Assembly (NCBI RefSeq): GCF_029894125.1 | Contig: NZ_JARXYZ010000002.1 | Coordinates: 486,640-550,639 of the forward strand | Direction: 5' to 3' | Source of the DNA: Kitasatospora sp. MAA19 | Lineage (GTDB): Bacteria > Actinomycetota > Actinomycetes > Streptomycetales > Streptomycetaceae | Length of the DNA: 64,000 nt | Shown: piece after piece, positions 18,685-27,424 of the stretch | Position numbering within the stretch: the first letter of the stretch is position 1 | Layout: each line of letters begins with the position of its first letter | Translations under genes and position numbers: made by a program | Notes under the pieces: generated by a model | Database searches by the model: none | Told to the model about the DNA's origin: nothing | The model's input: the letters and a program-made list of their open reading frames with translations, nothing else

Positions 18685-20439
18685 ATGCCCAATCTCCGTC
18701 TCGCCCTGAGCCAGATCGACCCCTGGGTCGGTGACATCGCCCGCAACAGCGATGAGGTGGTGCGCTGGACCAAGCAGGCCGTGGAGGCCGGCGCCCAGCT
18801 GGTCGCCTTCCCCGAGATGGCCCTGACCGGCTACCCGGTCGAGGACCTCGCCCTGCGCCGCTCCTTCGTCGAGGCCTCCCGTGGCGCGCTGGTCGAGCTG
18901 GCCGGGCGGCTGGACGCCGACGGATTGGGCGGGGTGCCGGTGGTGGTCGGCTACCTCGGGCGCTCGGAGCACGCCTCGCCGCGGTTCGGCCGCCCGGCCG
19001 GCTCACCGCAGAACTGCGCCGCCGTGCTGCACCGGGGCGAGGTGGTGACCCGCTTCGCCAAGCACCACCTGCCCAACTACGGCGTGTTCGACGAGTACCG
19101 CTGGTTCGTCCCGGGCGACCAGCTGCCGGTGCTGCGGCTGCACGGGGTGGACGTCGCGCTGGCCATCTGCGAGGACATCTGGCAGGACGGCGGCCGGGTC
19201 ACCGCGGCCCGCGAGGCCGAGGCCGGGCTGCTGCTGGTGATCAACGGCTCGCCGTACGAGCGGAACAAGGACGACCAGCGGCTGGAGCTGGTGCGGCGCC
19301 GGGCCGCCGAGGCCGGCTGCCCGCTGGCCTACGTCAACATGGTCGGCGGCCAGGACGAGCTGGTCTTCGACGGCGACTCGATCGTGGTCGGCGCGGACGG
19401 TGAGGTGCTGGCCCGCTCGCCGCAGTTCGAGGAGCACCTGCTGGTGCTGGACCTCGACCTGCCGGCCGCCGGCAGCGACCACACCGACGGCCTGCTGCTG
19501 AGCGACGGGCTGCACCTGGTCCGCACCGACCTGGGCGGCGAGCCGCAGGCCGCGCCCGCCTCGGCGGCGGCCGCCGAGGTCGCGCCGCGGCTGTCCGACG
19601 AGGCCGAGATCTGGGCCGCGCTGGTCGCCGGCACCCGGGCGTACGTCGCCAAGAACGGCTTCAGGTCGGTGCTGATCGGCCTCTCCGGCGGCATCGACTC
19701 GGCGCTGGTGGCCGCCATCGCGGTGGACGCGATCGGCGCCGAGAACGTGTACTGCGTCTCGATGCCCAGCCGCTACTCCTCGCAGCACTCCCGGGACGAC
19801 GCGGCCGAGCTGGCCCGCCGGACCGGCCTGCACTTCCGGACCGTCTCCATCGCCCCGATGTTCGACGCGTACATGGGCGCCACCGAGCTGACCGGCCTGG
19901 CCGAGGAGAACCTGCAGTCCCGGCTGCGCGGCACCCTGCTGATGGCGATCTCCAACCAGGAGGGGCACATCGTGCTCGCGCCCGGCAACAAGAGCGAGCT
20001 GGCCGTCGGCTACTCGACCCTCTACGGCGACTCGGTGGGCGCGTTCGGGCCGATCAAGGACGTCTACAAGTCGCTGATCTTCCGGCTGGCCCACTGGCGC
20101 AACGAGGAGGCCCAGCGGCGCGGCGAGGTGGCGCCGATCCCGGAGAACACCATCTCCAAGCCGCCGTCCGCCGAGCTGCGGCCGGACCAGAAGGACAGCG
20201 ACTCGCTGCCCGACTACGACCTGCTGGACAGCGTGCTGGCCCGCTACATCGAGGGCGACGAGGGGCGGGACGCGATCGTCGCGGCCGGCTTCGACCCGGC
20301 CGTGGTGGACCGGGTGGTCCGGCTGGTCGACACCGCCGAGTACAAGCGGCGGCAGTACCCGCCGGGCCCGAAGATCTCGGTCAAGAACTTCGGCCGAGAC
20401 CGCCGCCTGCCGATCACCAACCGCTGGCGCCGCGGCTGA
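18685..20439 (+). CDS. nadE: Glutamine-dependent NAD+ synthetase
   Basis: Final step of NAD biosynthesis: ATP-dependent amidation of deamido-NAD using ammonia from glutamine. The 584 residues contain an N-terminal carbon-nitrogen hydrolase (glutaminase) domain with FPEMALTGYPVEDL (Glu), FAKHHLPNYGVFDE (Lys) and the nucleophile in ALAICEDIW. The C-terminal synthetase domain has the PP-loop LSGGIDSALVAAI, then APGNKSELAVGYSTLYGDSVG. The start at 18685 was chosen from the MPNLRLALSQI beginning typical of the family; its ribosome site (GGGGG) is weak. It converges on the EEP-fold gene with only 3 bp between stop codons. Confidence 0.96.
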   Translation: MPNLRLALSQIDPWVGDIARNSDEVVRWTKQAVEAGAQLVAFPEMALTGYPVEDLALRRSFVEASRGALVELAGRLDADGLGGVPVVVGYLGRSEHASPRFGRPAGSPQNCAAVLHRGEVVTRFAKHHLPNYGVFDEYRWFVPGDQLPVLRLHGVDVALAICEDIWQDGGRVTAAREAEAGLLLVINGSPYERNKDDQRLELVRRRAAEAGCPLAYVNMVGGQDELVFDGDSIVVGADGEVLARSPQFEEHLLVLDLDLPAAGSDHTDGLLLSDGLHLVRTDLGGEPQAAPASAAAAEVAPRLSDEAEIWAALVAGTRAYVAKNGFRSVLIGLSGGIDSALVAAIAVDAIGAENVYCVSMPSRYSSQHSRDDAAELARRTGLHFRTVSIAPMFDAYMGATELTGLAEENLQSRLRGTLLMAISNQEGHIVLAPGNKSELAVGYSTLYGDSVGAFGPIKDVYKSLIFRLAHWRNEEAQRRGEVAPIPENTISKPPSAELRPDQKDSDSLPDYDLLDSVLARYIEGDEGRDAIVAAGFDPAVVDRVVRLVDTAEYKRRQYPPGPKISVKNFGRDRRLPITNRWRRG

Positions 20440-20442
20440 CCG

Positions 20443-21501
20443 TCACGAGGAGTACCGGTAGGTGGCGGCCACCGCGAGGTGGTCGCTGCCGTCCCGGGGC
20501 AGGGTCCGGGAGTCCACCGGCTTGAGCCCGCCCTTGCTCATGATCTGGTCGATCCGGGCCATCGGGAAGCTCGACGGCCAGCTGAAGCCGAAGCCGTCCC
20601 CGGCGGCGCCCTGGGCCGAGCGCATCTGCGAGGTGACTGGCGCCAGGCTGCGGTCGTTCATGGTGCCGTTGAGGTCGCCGAGCAGCAGGACCTTCTTCAG
20701 CTGCTCTGCCTGGATCGCGTCGCCGAGCGCCTGCGCGCTGACGTCCCGCTGGTCGACGGTGAAGCCGCCCTCGGCCTTCAGCCGCACCGACGGCAGGTGC
20801 GCGACGTACACCGCGACCGGGCCCTGCGGGGTGGTGACCTCGGCCCGGAACGCCCTGGTCCAGCCCATCTTGAGGTCCACCGGCGAGACTCCGCCGATCG
20901 GGTACTTCGACCAGAGGCCGACCGTCCCCTCCACCGCGTGGTACGGGTACGCCTCGGCGAGCCCGCTCTCGTAGCCGCGCAGCGGCTTGCCGGCCAGTTC
21001 CTGGAGGGCGACGATCTGGGCGCCGGAGGCCACCAGCCCCCGGACGGTGCCCGGCACGTCGGTGTTGGCGGCGGCGACGTTGTGGCTGACCACCGTCCAG
21101 TCGCCGGAGCCGCCGCTCTTGTCGGTGAGCAGGCCGCCGAACAGGTTGAGCCAGACCGCGACCGGCAGCAGCAGGGCGATCAGCGCGGTGGCCGAGCGGC
21201 GCAGCAGCGCGGGGACCAGCAGCACCGGGACGGCCAGGCCCAGCCCGGGCAGGAAGGTCTCCAGCAGGCTGCCGAGGTTGCCGACGCTGTTGGGGACCTC
21301 GGCGTGGAAGGCCATCGACGCGGCGGTGAGCGCGGCCAGCACCGCGAGCACCAGTCCGCGCCGCCAGGTGGTGGCGCCGCGGCCGTCCCGGCCCCAGTGC
21401 CGCAGGCCCAGGAAGCCTCCGGGACGGCCCGCGGGGGCCGGGGCGCTCTCCTCGCCCCAGGGCCCGGCCGTGCTCCGGTCGGTCCTGTCCGCCTGCGTCA
21501 T
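20443..21501 (-). CDS. Membrane-anchored endonuclease/exonuclease/phosphatase-family protein
   Basis: 352 residues. A disordered N-terminus (about 1-45) is followed by three membrane segments (WRRGLVLAVLAALTAASMAF, the region LVPALLRRSATALIALLLPV, and so on). The C-terminal EEP catalytic domain of about 220 residues has VVSHNVAA, IVALQEL (metal Glu), the region around YVAHLPS, LLGDLNGTMND (Asp/Asn) and DGSDHLAV (Asp-His). The topology places the catalytic domain outside the membrane. Members hydrolyse phosphodiesters or phospholipids; the substrate is unknown. Confidence 0.88.
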   Translation of the reverse strand: MTQADRTDRSTAGPWGEESAPAPAGRPGGFLGLRHWGRDGRGATTWRRGLVLAVLAALTAASMAFHAEVPNSVGNLGSLLETFLPGLGLAVPVLLVPALLRRSATALIALLLPVAVWLNLFGGLLTDKSGGSGDWTVVSHNVAAANTDVPGTVRGLVASGAQIVALQELAGKPLRGYESGLAEAYPYHAVEGTVGLWSKYPIGGVSPVDLKMGWTRAFRAEVTTPQGPVAVYVAHLPSVRLKAEGGFTVDQRDVSAQALGDAIQAEQLKKVLLLGDLNGTMNDRSLAPVTSQMRSAQGAAGDGFGFSWPSSFPMARIDQIMSKGGLKPVDSRTLPRDGSDHLAVAATYRYSS

Positions 21502-21710
21502 CCGTGGCTCCCGTCGTTCGTGCCGTCGCCGGTCCGGTGTCCGGCCCGTGCGGTTACGGGCGGGGTGCCGGACTGGTGCCGGTTTGGTCGGATACCCGGC
21601 TCAGCCTATGCCGGGACAGACGCGGGGCCCCGGGAGCGGGTTCCGGCGTGGCCCGGTTTGGTGAGCCAGACCACGCCGGGCGGTGCCGACCGGAGGTTCG
21701 GGCGCGGGCT

Positions 21711-22361
21711 TCAGTGGCCGGGGCAGCGGGCCACGGGCGGTGCGAGGCCTTCGAGCAGGGAGTCGACCATCCGCCGGGCCAGCTCCGGGTCCTCCAGGTC
21801 GGAGTCGTCCGTGAGGATGCTGCGGTACAGGATCGGACCCATCAGCATGTCGCCGAGCAGGTCGACGTCGAGGTCGGAGCGGAGCACGCCCTCGTCCACG
21901 GCGCGGCGGACCAGGGCGAGCGCCGCCTCCCGGCGCGGCTTGATCACCCGTTCGCGGTAGGCGTTGTACAGCTCGGGCAGGCCCTGCATCTGGCCGAAGG
22001 CGGCCTTGAGCACCCAGCGGGAGCGCTTGGCGAGGCCGCGCCGGCGCATGTAGTCGATCATCTCGATCAGGTCGTCCCGGGCGGTGCCGCCGGTGGCCGT
22101 GGGCATCGGGACCTCCAGCCGGCTGACCACGTCGACCAGCAGGGCCTCCTTGTTGGGCCAGCGCCGGTAGATGGTGGCCTTGCCGACGCCGGCGGCGGTG
22201 GCGATGCCCTCGATGGTGAGCTCGGACAGCGTGGTGCCGCCCGCCATCAGGTCCTCGACGGCGGCGAGGATGGCCTGCTCGGCGGCCTCGCTGCGCGGTC
22301 GGCCGCGGCGTGCGGTGGCGCAGGGTTGTCCGGTCCCGGCGACCGGGCTGTCCGTCTTCAT
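21711..22361 (-). CDS. TetR-family repressor of the adjacent exporter
   Basis: 216 residues. The N-terminal helix-turn-helix reads IEGIATAAGVGKATIYRRWPNKEALLVDVV, after an ARRGRPRSEAAEQAIL lead-in; the C-terminal half is the ligand-binding and dimer domain. The ATG follows GAGGGAGAA. It lies 164 bp downstream of, and co-oriented with, the DHA2 exporter, so the two are probably co-transcribed. The exporter promoter holds inverted GTTTCGTA-type half-sites that fit a TetR operator, so ligand-induced derepression of efflux and autoregulation is the simplest model. Confidence 0.93.
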   Translation of the reverse strand: MKTDSPVAGTGQPCATARRGRPRSEAAEQAILAAVEDLMAGGTTLSELTIEGIATAAGVGKATIYRRWPNKEALLVDVVSRLEVPMPTATGGTARDDLIEMIDYMRRRGLAKRSRWVLKAAFGQMQGLPELYNAYRERVIKPRREAALALVRRAVDEGVLRSDLDVDLLGDMLMGPILYRSILTDDSDLEDPELARRMVDSLLEGLAPPVARCPGH

Positions 22362-22525
22362 CCCCGCTGTTCTCCCTCGCTGTCCGCGTGGCGCGCGGGC
22401 GCCGTTCGGTTTCCGATGGTGGTCCGTGGGCCGGGCCGGGTGGTGGTCCGCCGCTCCGGAGCGTGGCCCTGCCACACGGGGATCACCCGGGTGACAGGGC
22501 CATTGTCGCTCAGCGCGGTCGCGGG

Positions 22526-24136
22526 TCAGGCGTCCGCGGCCACGGCCTCGCGGCTCTGACCGGGCTGCTCGGAGGCCTTCCCGGCCGGACCACCGGGGGC
22601 GGCCGAGCGGCGCGGCAGCAGGAACCAGGCGATCAGCGCGCCGACCACCGTGATGCCGGCGGAGAGCGAGGCCACCACATGCATGGCGCTGATGAAGGCG
22701 TCGTCGGCCGGGCCGATCAGCGCGGCGCCCTTGGGGCCCATCCGCTCGGCGATGGCCAGGGTGGCCTCCAGCGACTCGCCGGCCTTGCCGCGCAGTTCGT
22801 CGGGCAGCTGGTTCAGCGTGTCGGTCATGCCGTCGCGGTAGACGGTGGAGAGCACCGCGCCGAGCACGGCGACGCCGAGCGAGCCGCCGACCTGGCGGAA
22901 GGTGTTGTTCACGGCCGAGCCCGCGCCGGCCTTCTCGCGGGGCAGCGAGGCCATGATCGCGACGGTGACCGGCGGCATGACGTGCGCCATGCCGGTGCCC
23001 ATCAGCAGGCCGAGCACGACCAGCACCCAGATCGGCGTGCTGACGGTCAGCAGGGTGTAGCCGACGAAGCCGACCGCGATCAGCAGCATGCCGACGGCGG
23101 CGGTGGCGGCGACGCCGAAGCGGTCGACCACCAGCCGGGCCCGCGGGGCGAACAGCAACTGGGCGGCGGCCAGCGGCAGCATCAGCACGCCCGCCTGGAG
23201 CGCGCTGTAGCCGCGCACGCTCTGGATGTAGAAGACGCCGAAGAACGAGACGCCCATCAGCGCGAAGAAGACCACGCCGACGACCACGACGGAGGCGCTG
23301 AACACCTTGTTCCGGAACCAGCTGATGTCCAGCGCGGGGAAGCGGGTGCGGCCCTCGAACCAGACGAAGGCGACCAGGGCCAGCAGGCCGACCAGGGTCG
23401 GCACCCAGGCCTCGGCGGCGGTGAAGTCGGCCAGCTCGCCGCCCTTGATGATGCCGTAGATCAGCGCGACCAGGCCGATGATCGACAGCAGCACGCCTAT
23501 CGGGTCGAGCTTGCCCGGGTTCGGGTCCTTGGACTCGGGCACCAGGATCACCATCGCGATCACCGCGACGATCACGATCGGGACGTTGACCAGGAAGACC
23601 GAGCCCCACCAGAAGTGCTCGATCAGCAGGCCGCCGGTGATCGGGCCGATGGCGATGGCCAGGCCGACCGCGCCGGCCCAGATCCCGATCGCCTTGGGCT
23701 GCTCGGAGCGCTCGAAGACGTTCATGATGATGGCCAGCGTGGCGGGCATCGCGAGCGCGGCGCCGACGCCCATCAGGGCGCGGTAGCCGACGAGTTCACC
23801 GGGCGAGGCGGCCAGCGCGGAGAGCAGCGAGGCGATGCCGAAGACCACCATGCCGCCCAGCAGCGCGCGCTTGCGGCCGAAGCGGTCGCCGAGCAGGCCG
23901 GAGGTGAAGAGCAGCCCGGCGAACACCAGGGTGTAGGAGTTGATCGACCATTCCAGGTCGCTCTGGCTGGCGCCGAGGCCGACCGGCGCGGGGGTCGCGA
24001 TGGTCTTCATCGCGACGTTGAGGATCGAGTTGTCGAGGACGACGACGAGCAGGGCGAGCACCAGGGTGCAGAGGATCGCCCAGCGCCGACGGTGGATGGC
24101 TTCCGGCACACGAGGTGGCGCGGCTGCGGTGGTCAT
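22526..24136 (-). CDS. DHA2-family (EmrB/QacA-type) multidrug exporter, 14 TM
   Basis: Proton-coupled drug efflux pump of 536 residues. The ATG at 24136 gives MTTAAAPP; the TM1 motif [13 protein letters not shown], motif [12 protein letters not shown], motif C around GPITGGLL and the 14-helix spacing are typical. The C-terminus ends in a charged, probably cytosolic, tail. It is transcribed from the promoter region with TetR half-sites and is followed by its tetR gene. The drug specificity cannot be predicted. Confidence 0.94.
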   Translation of the reverse strand: MTTAAAPPRVPEAIHRRRWAILCTLVLALLVVVLDNSILNVAMKTIATPAPVGLGASQSDLEWSINSYTLVFAGLLFTSGLLGDRFGRKRALLGGMVVFGIASLLSALAASPGELVGYRALMGVGAALAMPATLAIIMNVFERSEQPKAIGIWAGAVGLAIAIGPITGGLLIEHFWWGSVFLVNVPIVIVAVIAMVILVPESKDPNPGKLDPIGVLLSIIGLVALIYGIIKGGELADFTAAEAWVPTLVGLLALVAFVWFEGRTRFPALDISWFRNKVFSASVVVVGVVFFALMGVSFFGVFYIQSVRGYSALQAGVLMLPLAAAQLLFAPRARLVVDRFGVAATAAVGMLLIAVGFVGYTLLTVSTPIWVLVVLGLLMGTGMAHVMPPVTVAIMASLPREKAGAGSAVNNTFRQVGGSLGVAVLGAVLSTVYRDGMTDTLNQLPDELRGKAGESLEATLAIAERMGPKGAALIGPADDAFISAMHVVASLSAGITVVGALIAWFLLPRRSAAPGGPAGKASEQPGQSREAVAADA

Positions 24137-24450
24137 TGGTCTTCCCGTCCGTGATGGTGTGGCACTGGCGGGCAATTCCGAGCCATGGTCGTCTCGTAAC
24201 CCCCCGCACCAGAGTAGCGCGCATTACGATACGAGACGACTCCGTTTCGTAAAAACGCGGCAAAGCCCGCCCGGTCCCCGACCTGTTCCCCAACCGACCC
24301 GCGCGCCGCGGATCGAGCCGCCGGTGTGCCGCAGATCGCACCCGGTCACCTGCACGCCTCTTTGCGCTCACGCCGGGGCGTGCAAGCATGGAGGTGATCC
24401 GGGGACGCCGCACGGCGCCACGAGACGACAACCTTTCAGGAGTCCGTTCG
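24137..24450. other. Divergent region between exporter and panB
   Basis: 314 bp between divergently read genes. The left part holds the TetR operator; 24250-24400 contains nothing I can assign. The panB ribosome site TTTCAGGAG is at the right end. Confidence 0.6.
24188..24251. promoter_or_regulatory. TetR operator region in exporter promoter
   Basis: Three related half-sites were found: GTCTCGTA (24191-24198), TACGAGAC (24230-24237) and GTTTCGTA (24244-24251). The last two form a 9-bp inverted pair (8 of 9 matched) around a 4-bp centre, a typical TetR geometry. The first and second form an 11-bp perfect inverted repeat 31 bp apart (24188-24198 and 24230-24240), suggesting a second dimer or looping. 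Confidence 0.7.
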
Positions 24451-25320
24451 ATGAACGCTTCTTCGCCTTCGCCTGCCCAGAACCAGGCGACGACCGCCAC
24501 CCTCTACGGCGGGGTCACCAGCCGCCGCGTCACCGTCCGCGACCTCGCCGCCGCCAAGCAGCGCGGCGAGAAGTGGTCGATGCTCACCGCCTACGACGCC
24601 CTCACCGCCGGGGTGTTCGACGAGGCCGGCATCCCCGTCCTGCTGGTCGGCGACTCCGCCGGCAACTGCCACCTCGGCTACGAGACCACCGTGCCGGTGA
24701 CCATGGATCAGATGGTGATGCTTTCCGCCGCCGTCGTCCGCGGCACCAAGCGCGCAATGATCGTCGCCGACCTGCCGTTCGGCTCGTACCAGGAGTCCCC
24801 CGCGCAGGCCATGCACAACGCGGCCCGGCTGATGAAGGAGGCCGGGGTCGGCGCGGTCAAGCTGGAGGGCGGGGAGCGCAGCGCCCGCTCGATCGAGCTG
24901 CTGGTCGAGGCCGGCGTCCCGGCGATGGCGCACATCGGCCTCACCCCGCAGTCCGTGCACGCCTTCGGCGGCTACCCGGTCCAGGGCCGCGGCGACGAGG
25001 CGGCGCACCAGCTGCTGCGCGACGCCAAGGCCGTCCAGCAGGCGGGCGCCTTCTCGGTCGTGCTGGAGGCGGTGCCGGCCGAGCTGGCCGCCCAGGTCAC
25101 CGAGCAGCTGGCGATCCCGACCGTCGGCATCGGCGGCGGGCCCGACACCGACGCCCAGGTCCTGGTCTGGACCGACATGGCCGGCATGACGGCGGGCCGG
25201 GTGCCCAAGTTCGTCAAGCAGTACGCCGACCTGCGGACCGTCCTCGGCGACGCCGCCCGCGCCTTCGCCGAGGACGTCCGCGGCGGCGCCTTCCCGGCGG
25301 CGGAGCACAGCTTCCACTGA
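24451..25320 (+). CDS. panB: 3-methyl-2-oxobutanoate hydroxymethyltransferase
   Basis: First committed step of pantothenate and coenzyme A synthesis: transfers a one-carbon unit from 5,10-methylene-THF to alpha-ketoisovalerate, giving ketopantoate. 289 residues; ATG after CAGGAG. Family signatures include [29 protein letters not shown] (Mg ligand Asp), [27 protein letters not shown] and [15 protein letters not shown]. The protein should be a cytosolic decamer. It stands alone with its own terminator. Confidence 0.97.
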   Translation: MNASSPSPAQNQATTATLYGGVTSRRVTVRDLAAAKQRGEKWSMLTAYDALTAGVFDEAGIPVLLVGDSAGNCHLGYETTVPVTMDQMVMLSAAVVRGTKRAMIVADLPFGSYQESPAQAMHNAARLMKEAGVGAVKLEGGERSARSIELLVEAGVPAMAHIGLTPQSVHAFGGYPVQGRGDEAAHQLLRDAKAVQQAGAFSVVLEAVPAELAAQVTEQLAIPTVGIGGGPDTDAQVLVWTDMAGMTAGRVPKFVKQYADLRTVLGDAARAFAEDVRGGAFPAAEHSFH

Positions 25321-25330
25321 CGCCCCCGGA

Positions 25331-25363
25331 CGGCCCCGCTCCCCCACCCCGGGAGCGGGGCCG
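25331..25363. terminator. panB terminator
   Basis: Perfect 13-bp stem CGGCCCCGCTCCC / GGGAGCGGGGCCG with a 7-nt loop, 10 bp after the panB stop. Confidence 0.85.
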
Positions 25364-25465
25364 CTGTCATGCGCGCTCCCCCGATGACAGCGGTCTGACG
25401 GTGCGGCGCCGGGCCAGCCGTCGCGGTGACAGCCCGCTGACAGCCCGGCCGGACAGCCTGAGGGC

Positions 25466-26488
25466 ATGACACGAATCGCCACCGCCCCGAACGACCGGGG
25501 GACCACCGCGGGCAACGCCGTCGAAGTCCGCGGCATCGTCAAGCACTACGGCTCCACCAAGGCCCTCGACGGGGTCGACCTCACCGTCCGCGAGGGCACC
25601 GTGCTCGGCGTGCTCGGCCCCAACGGCGCGGGCAAGACCACCCTGGTCCGGGTCCTGTCCACGCTGATCAAGCCGGACGCCGGCACCGCGTTCGTCGGCG
25701 GCTACGACGTCCTGCGCCAGCCCAAGCAGCTGCGCCGCACGATCGGCCTCACCGGCCAGTACGCCTCCGTCGACGAACTCCTCTCCGGCTACGAGAACCT
25801 CTACCTGATCGGCCGGCTGCTCGACCTCTCCAGCCGCGACGCCAAGGCCCGGGCCGCCGAGCTCCTGGAGCGCTTCTCGCTCACCGAGGCCGCCAAGCGG
25901 CCCGCCAAGACCTACTCCGGCGGCATGCGCCGCCGCCTCGACCTGGCCGCCAGCATGATCGGCCGCCCCCGGGTGCTGTACCTGGACGAGCCCACCACCG
26001 GCCTGGACCCGCGCACCCGCAACGAGGTCTGGGACGAGGTCCAGCGGATGGTCGCCGAGGGCAGCACCGTGCTGCTCACCACCCAGTACATGGAGGAGGC
26101 GGAGCAGCTCGCCGACGAGCTGACCGTCATCGACCGCGGCCGGGTGATCGCCAACGGCGGCGTGGCCGAGCTCAAGGCCAAGGTCGGCGGCCAGACCCTG
26201 CAGGTGCGCGCCGCCCACCCGGCCGAGCTGCCCGAGATGGCCCGCTGCCTGCACGACCGCGGCATCACCAGCGCCACCGTCTCCACCGACACCGGCCTGC
26301 TCGCGGTGCCGATCACCGACGACGAGCAGCTGACCACCGTCATCGGGGTGCTCGGCAACCGCGGCTTCGCGATCGTCGGCATCGACACCAAGGTCCCCAG
26401 CCTCGACGAGGTCTTCCTCGCCATCACCGGCAAGCCCGCCGACACCGCGGACGCCGCCCCCAGCCTCGCCAAGGAGCCCGTCGCATGA
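25466..26488 (+). CDS. ABC exporter ATP-binding protein, DrrA type
   Basis: Cytosolic ATPase of a two-component drug exporter, 340 residues. Walker A GPNGAGKTT is near residue 50, the signature YSGGMRRRLDLA near 150, Walker B VLYLDEPTTGLD near 173, and the C-terminal extension of about 100 residues is typical of the DrrA/daunorubicin-resistance group. The stop codon overlaps the start of the permease (ATGA), so the pair is translationally coupled. The only ribosome-like sequence (GAGGG) is very near the start. Several TGACAGC repeats lie just upstream. Confidence 0.95.
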   Translation: MTRIATAPNDRGTTAGNAVEVRGIVKHYGSTKALDGVDLTVREGTVLGVLGPNGAGKTTLVRVLSTLIKPDAGTAFVGGYDVLRQPKQLRRTIGLTGQYASVDELLSGYENLYLIGRLLDLSSRDAKARAAELLERFSLTEAAKRPAKTYSGGMRRRLDLAASMIGRPRVLYLDEPTTGLDPRTRNEVWDEVQRMVAEGSTVLLTTQYMEEAEQLADELTVIDRGRVIANGGVAELKAKVGGQTLQVRAAHPAELPEMARCLHDRGITSATVSTDTGLLAVPITDDEQLTTVIGVLGNRGFAIVGIDTKVPSLDEVFLAITGKPADTADAAPSLAKEPVA

Positions 26489-27297
26489 CCACCGCCACCA
26501 TCGCCCCGGCCCGGGTGGAGGACACCCGGATCGGCCTGGCCGGCACCTTCCGCCACGTCGGCGCGCTGACCCGGCGCAACCTGATGCGGATCAAGGCCGA
26601 CCCGGAGTCGATGTTCGACGCCGTACTGATGCCGATCATCTTCACGGTGCTGTTCGTCTACGTCTTCGGCGGCGCCGTCTCCGGCAACCAGGACGCCTAC
26701 AAGCAGTACATGATCCCCGGCCTGCTCGGGCAGACCGGGCTCACCCTCGCGATGGCCGTCGGCACCGGCCTGAACAGCGACTTCCAGACCGGGGTGATGG
26801 ACCGCTTCCGGACCCTGCCGATCGGCCGGGCCTCCGTCCTGCTCTCCAAGATGGCCGCCGAGACCTGCCGGGCGCTGCTCTCCTTCGTGATCCTGATCGG
26901 CTTCGCGCTGTGCATCGGCTTCGAGGTGAAGACCGGACCGCTGGAGGTCGTGGCCGCCGTCGGCCTGTCGCTGGTGTTCGGCATGTCGGTCGTCTGGGTC
27001 TCGATGCTGCTGGGCATGGCGCTGCGCAGCGCCCAGGCCGTCCAGGGCGTGGCCATGCTGGTCCTGATGCCGTTGCAGTTCGGCAGCTCGATCTTCGCGC
27101 CGACCAACACCATGCCGGGCTGGCTGCAGACCTTCACCAAGGTCAACCCGCTGTCGGCGCTCGCCGACGCCTCCCGCTCCCTGCTCAACGGCGAGGGGCC
27201 GCTGGCCCACCCGGTGATGGTCGTGCTGGTCTGGTCGGCGGCCTGCACCGCGATCTTCGCCCCGCTCGCCGTCGCCCGCTTCCGCAAGCGGACCTGA
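26485..27297 (+). CDS. ABC exporter permease, DrrB type
   Basis: Membrane partner of the preceding ATPase, 270 residues with six predicted membrane spans of the ABC-2 type. The N-terminal LTRRNLMRIKADPESMFDAV precedes the first helix (LMPIIFTVLFVYVFGG). The DrrB-like GLLGQTG and FQTGVMDRFRTLPIGRASVL regions are present. Overlap of 4 bp with the ATPase gene indicates one operon. The likely substrate is an amphipathic toxin or secondary metabolite, not specified by sequence. Confidence 0.95.
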   Translation: MTTATIAPARVEDTRIGLAGTFRHVGALTRRNLMRIKADPESMFDAVLMPIIFTVLFVYVFGGAVSGNQDAYKQYMIPGLLGQTGLTLAMAVGTGLNSDFQTGVMDRFRTLPIGRASVLLSKMAAETCRALLSFVILIGFALCIGFEVKTGPLEVVAAVGLSLVFGMSVVWVSMLLGMALRSAQAVQGVAMLVLMPLQFGSSIFAPTNTMPGWLQTFTKVNPLSALADASRSLLNGEGPLAHPVMVVLVWSAACTAIFAPLAVARFRKRT

Positions 27298-27303
27298 GGA
27301 CGA

Positions 27304-27335
27304 CCGCCGGCCCTCTTCGGACGGAGGGCCGGCGG
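27304..27335. terminator. ABC exporter terminator
   Basis: 12-bp stem CCGCCGGCCCTC / GAGGGCCGGCGG with an 8-nt loop, 7 bp after the permease stop. Confidence 0.8.
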
Positions 27336-27379
27336 ACGGGTCGGCCGGCGACCCGGGACAGGCGTCGGCCGACCGGACG

Positions 27380-27424
27380 GATCGGCTGACCGGCCACCGG
27401 GGGACGGGGGCCGGTCAGCCGATC
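27380..27424. terminator. Hairpin overlapping the end of the BTAD regulator gene
   Basis: Perfect 16-bp stem GATCGGCTGACCGGCC / GGCCGGTCAGCCGATC around a 13-nt loop. One arm overlaps the last codons and stop (27415-27417) of the minus-strand regulator. Confidence 0.8.
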
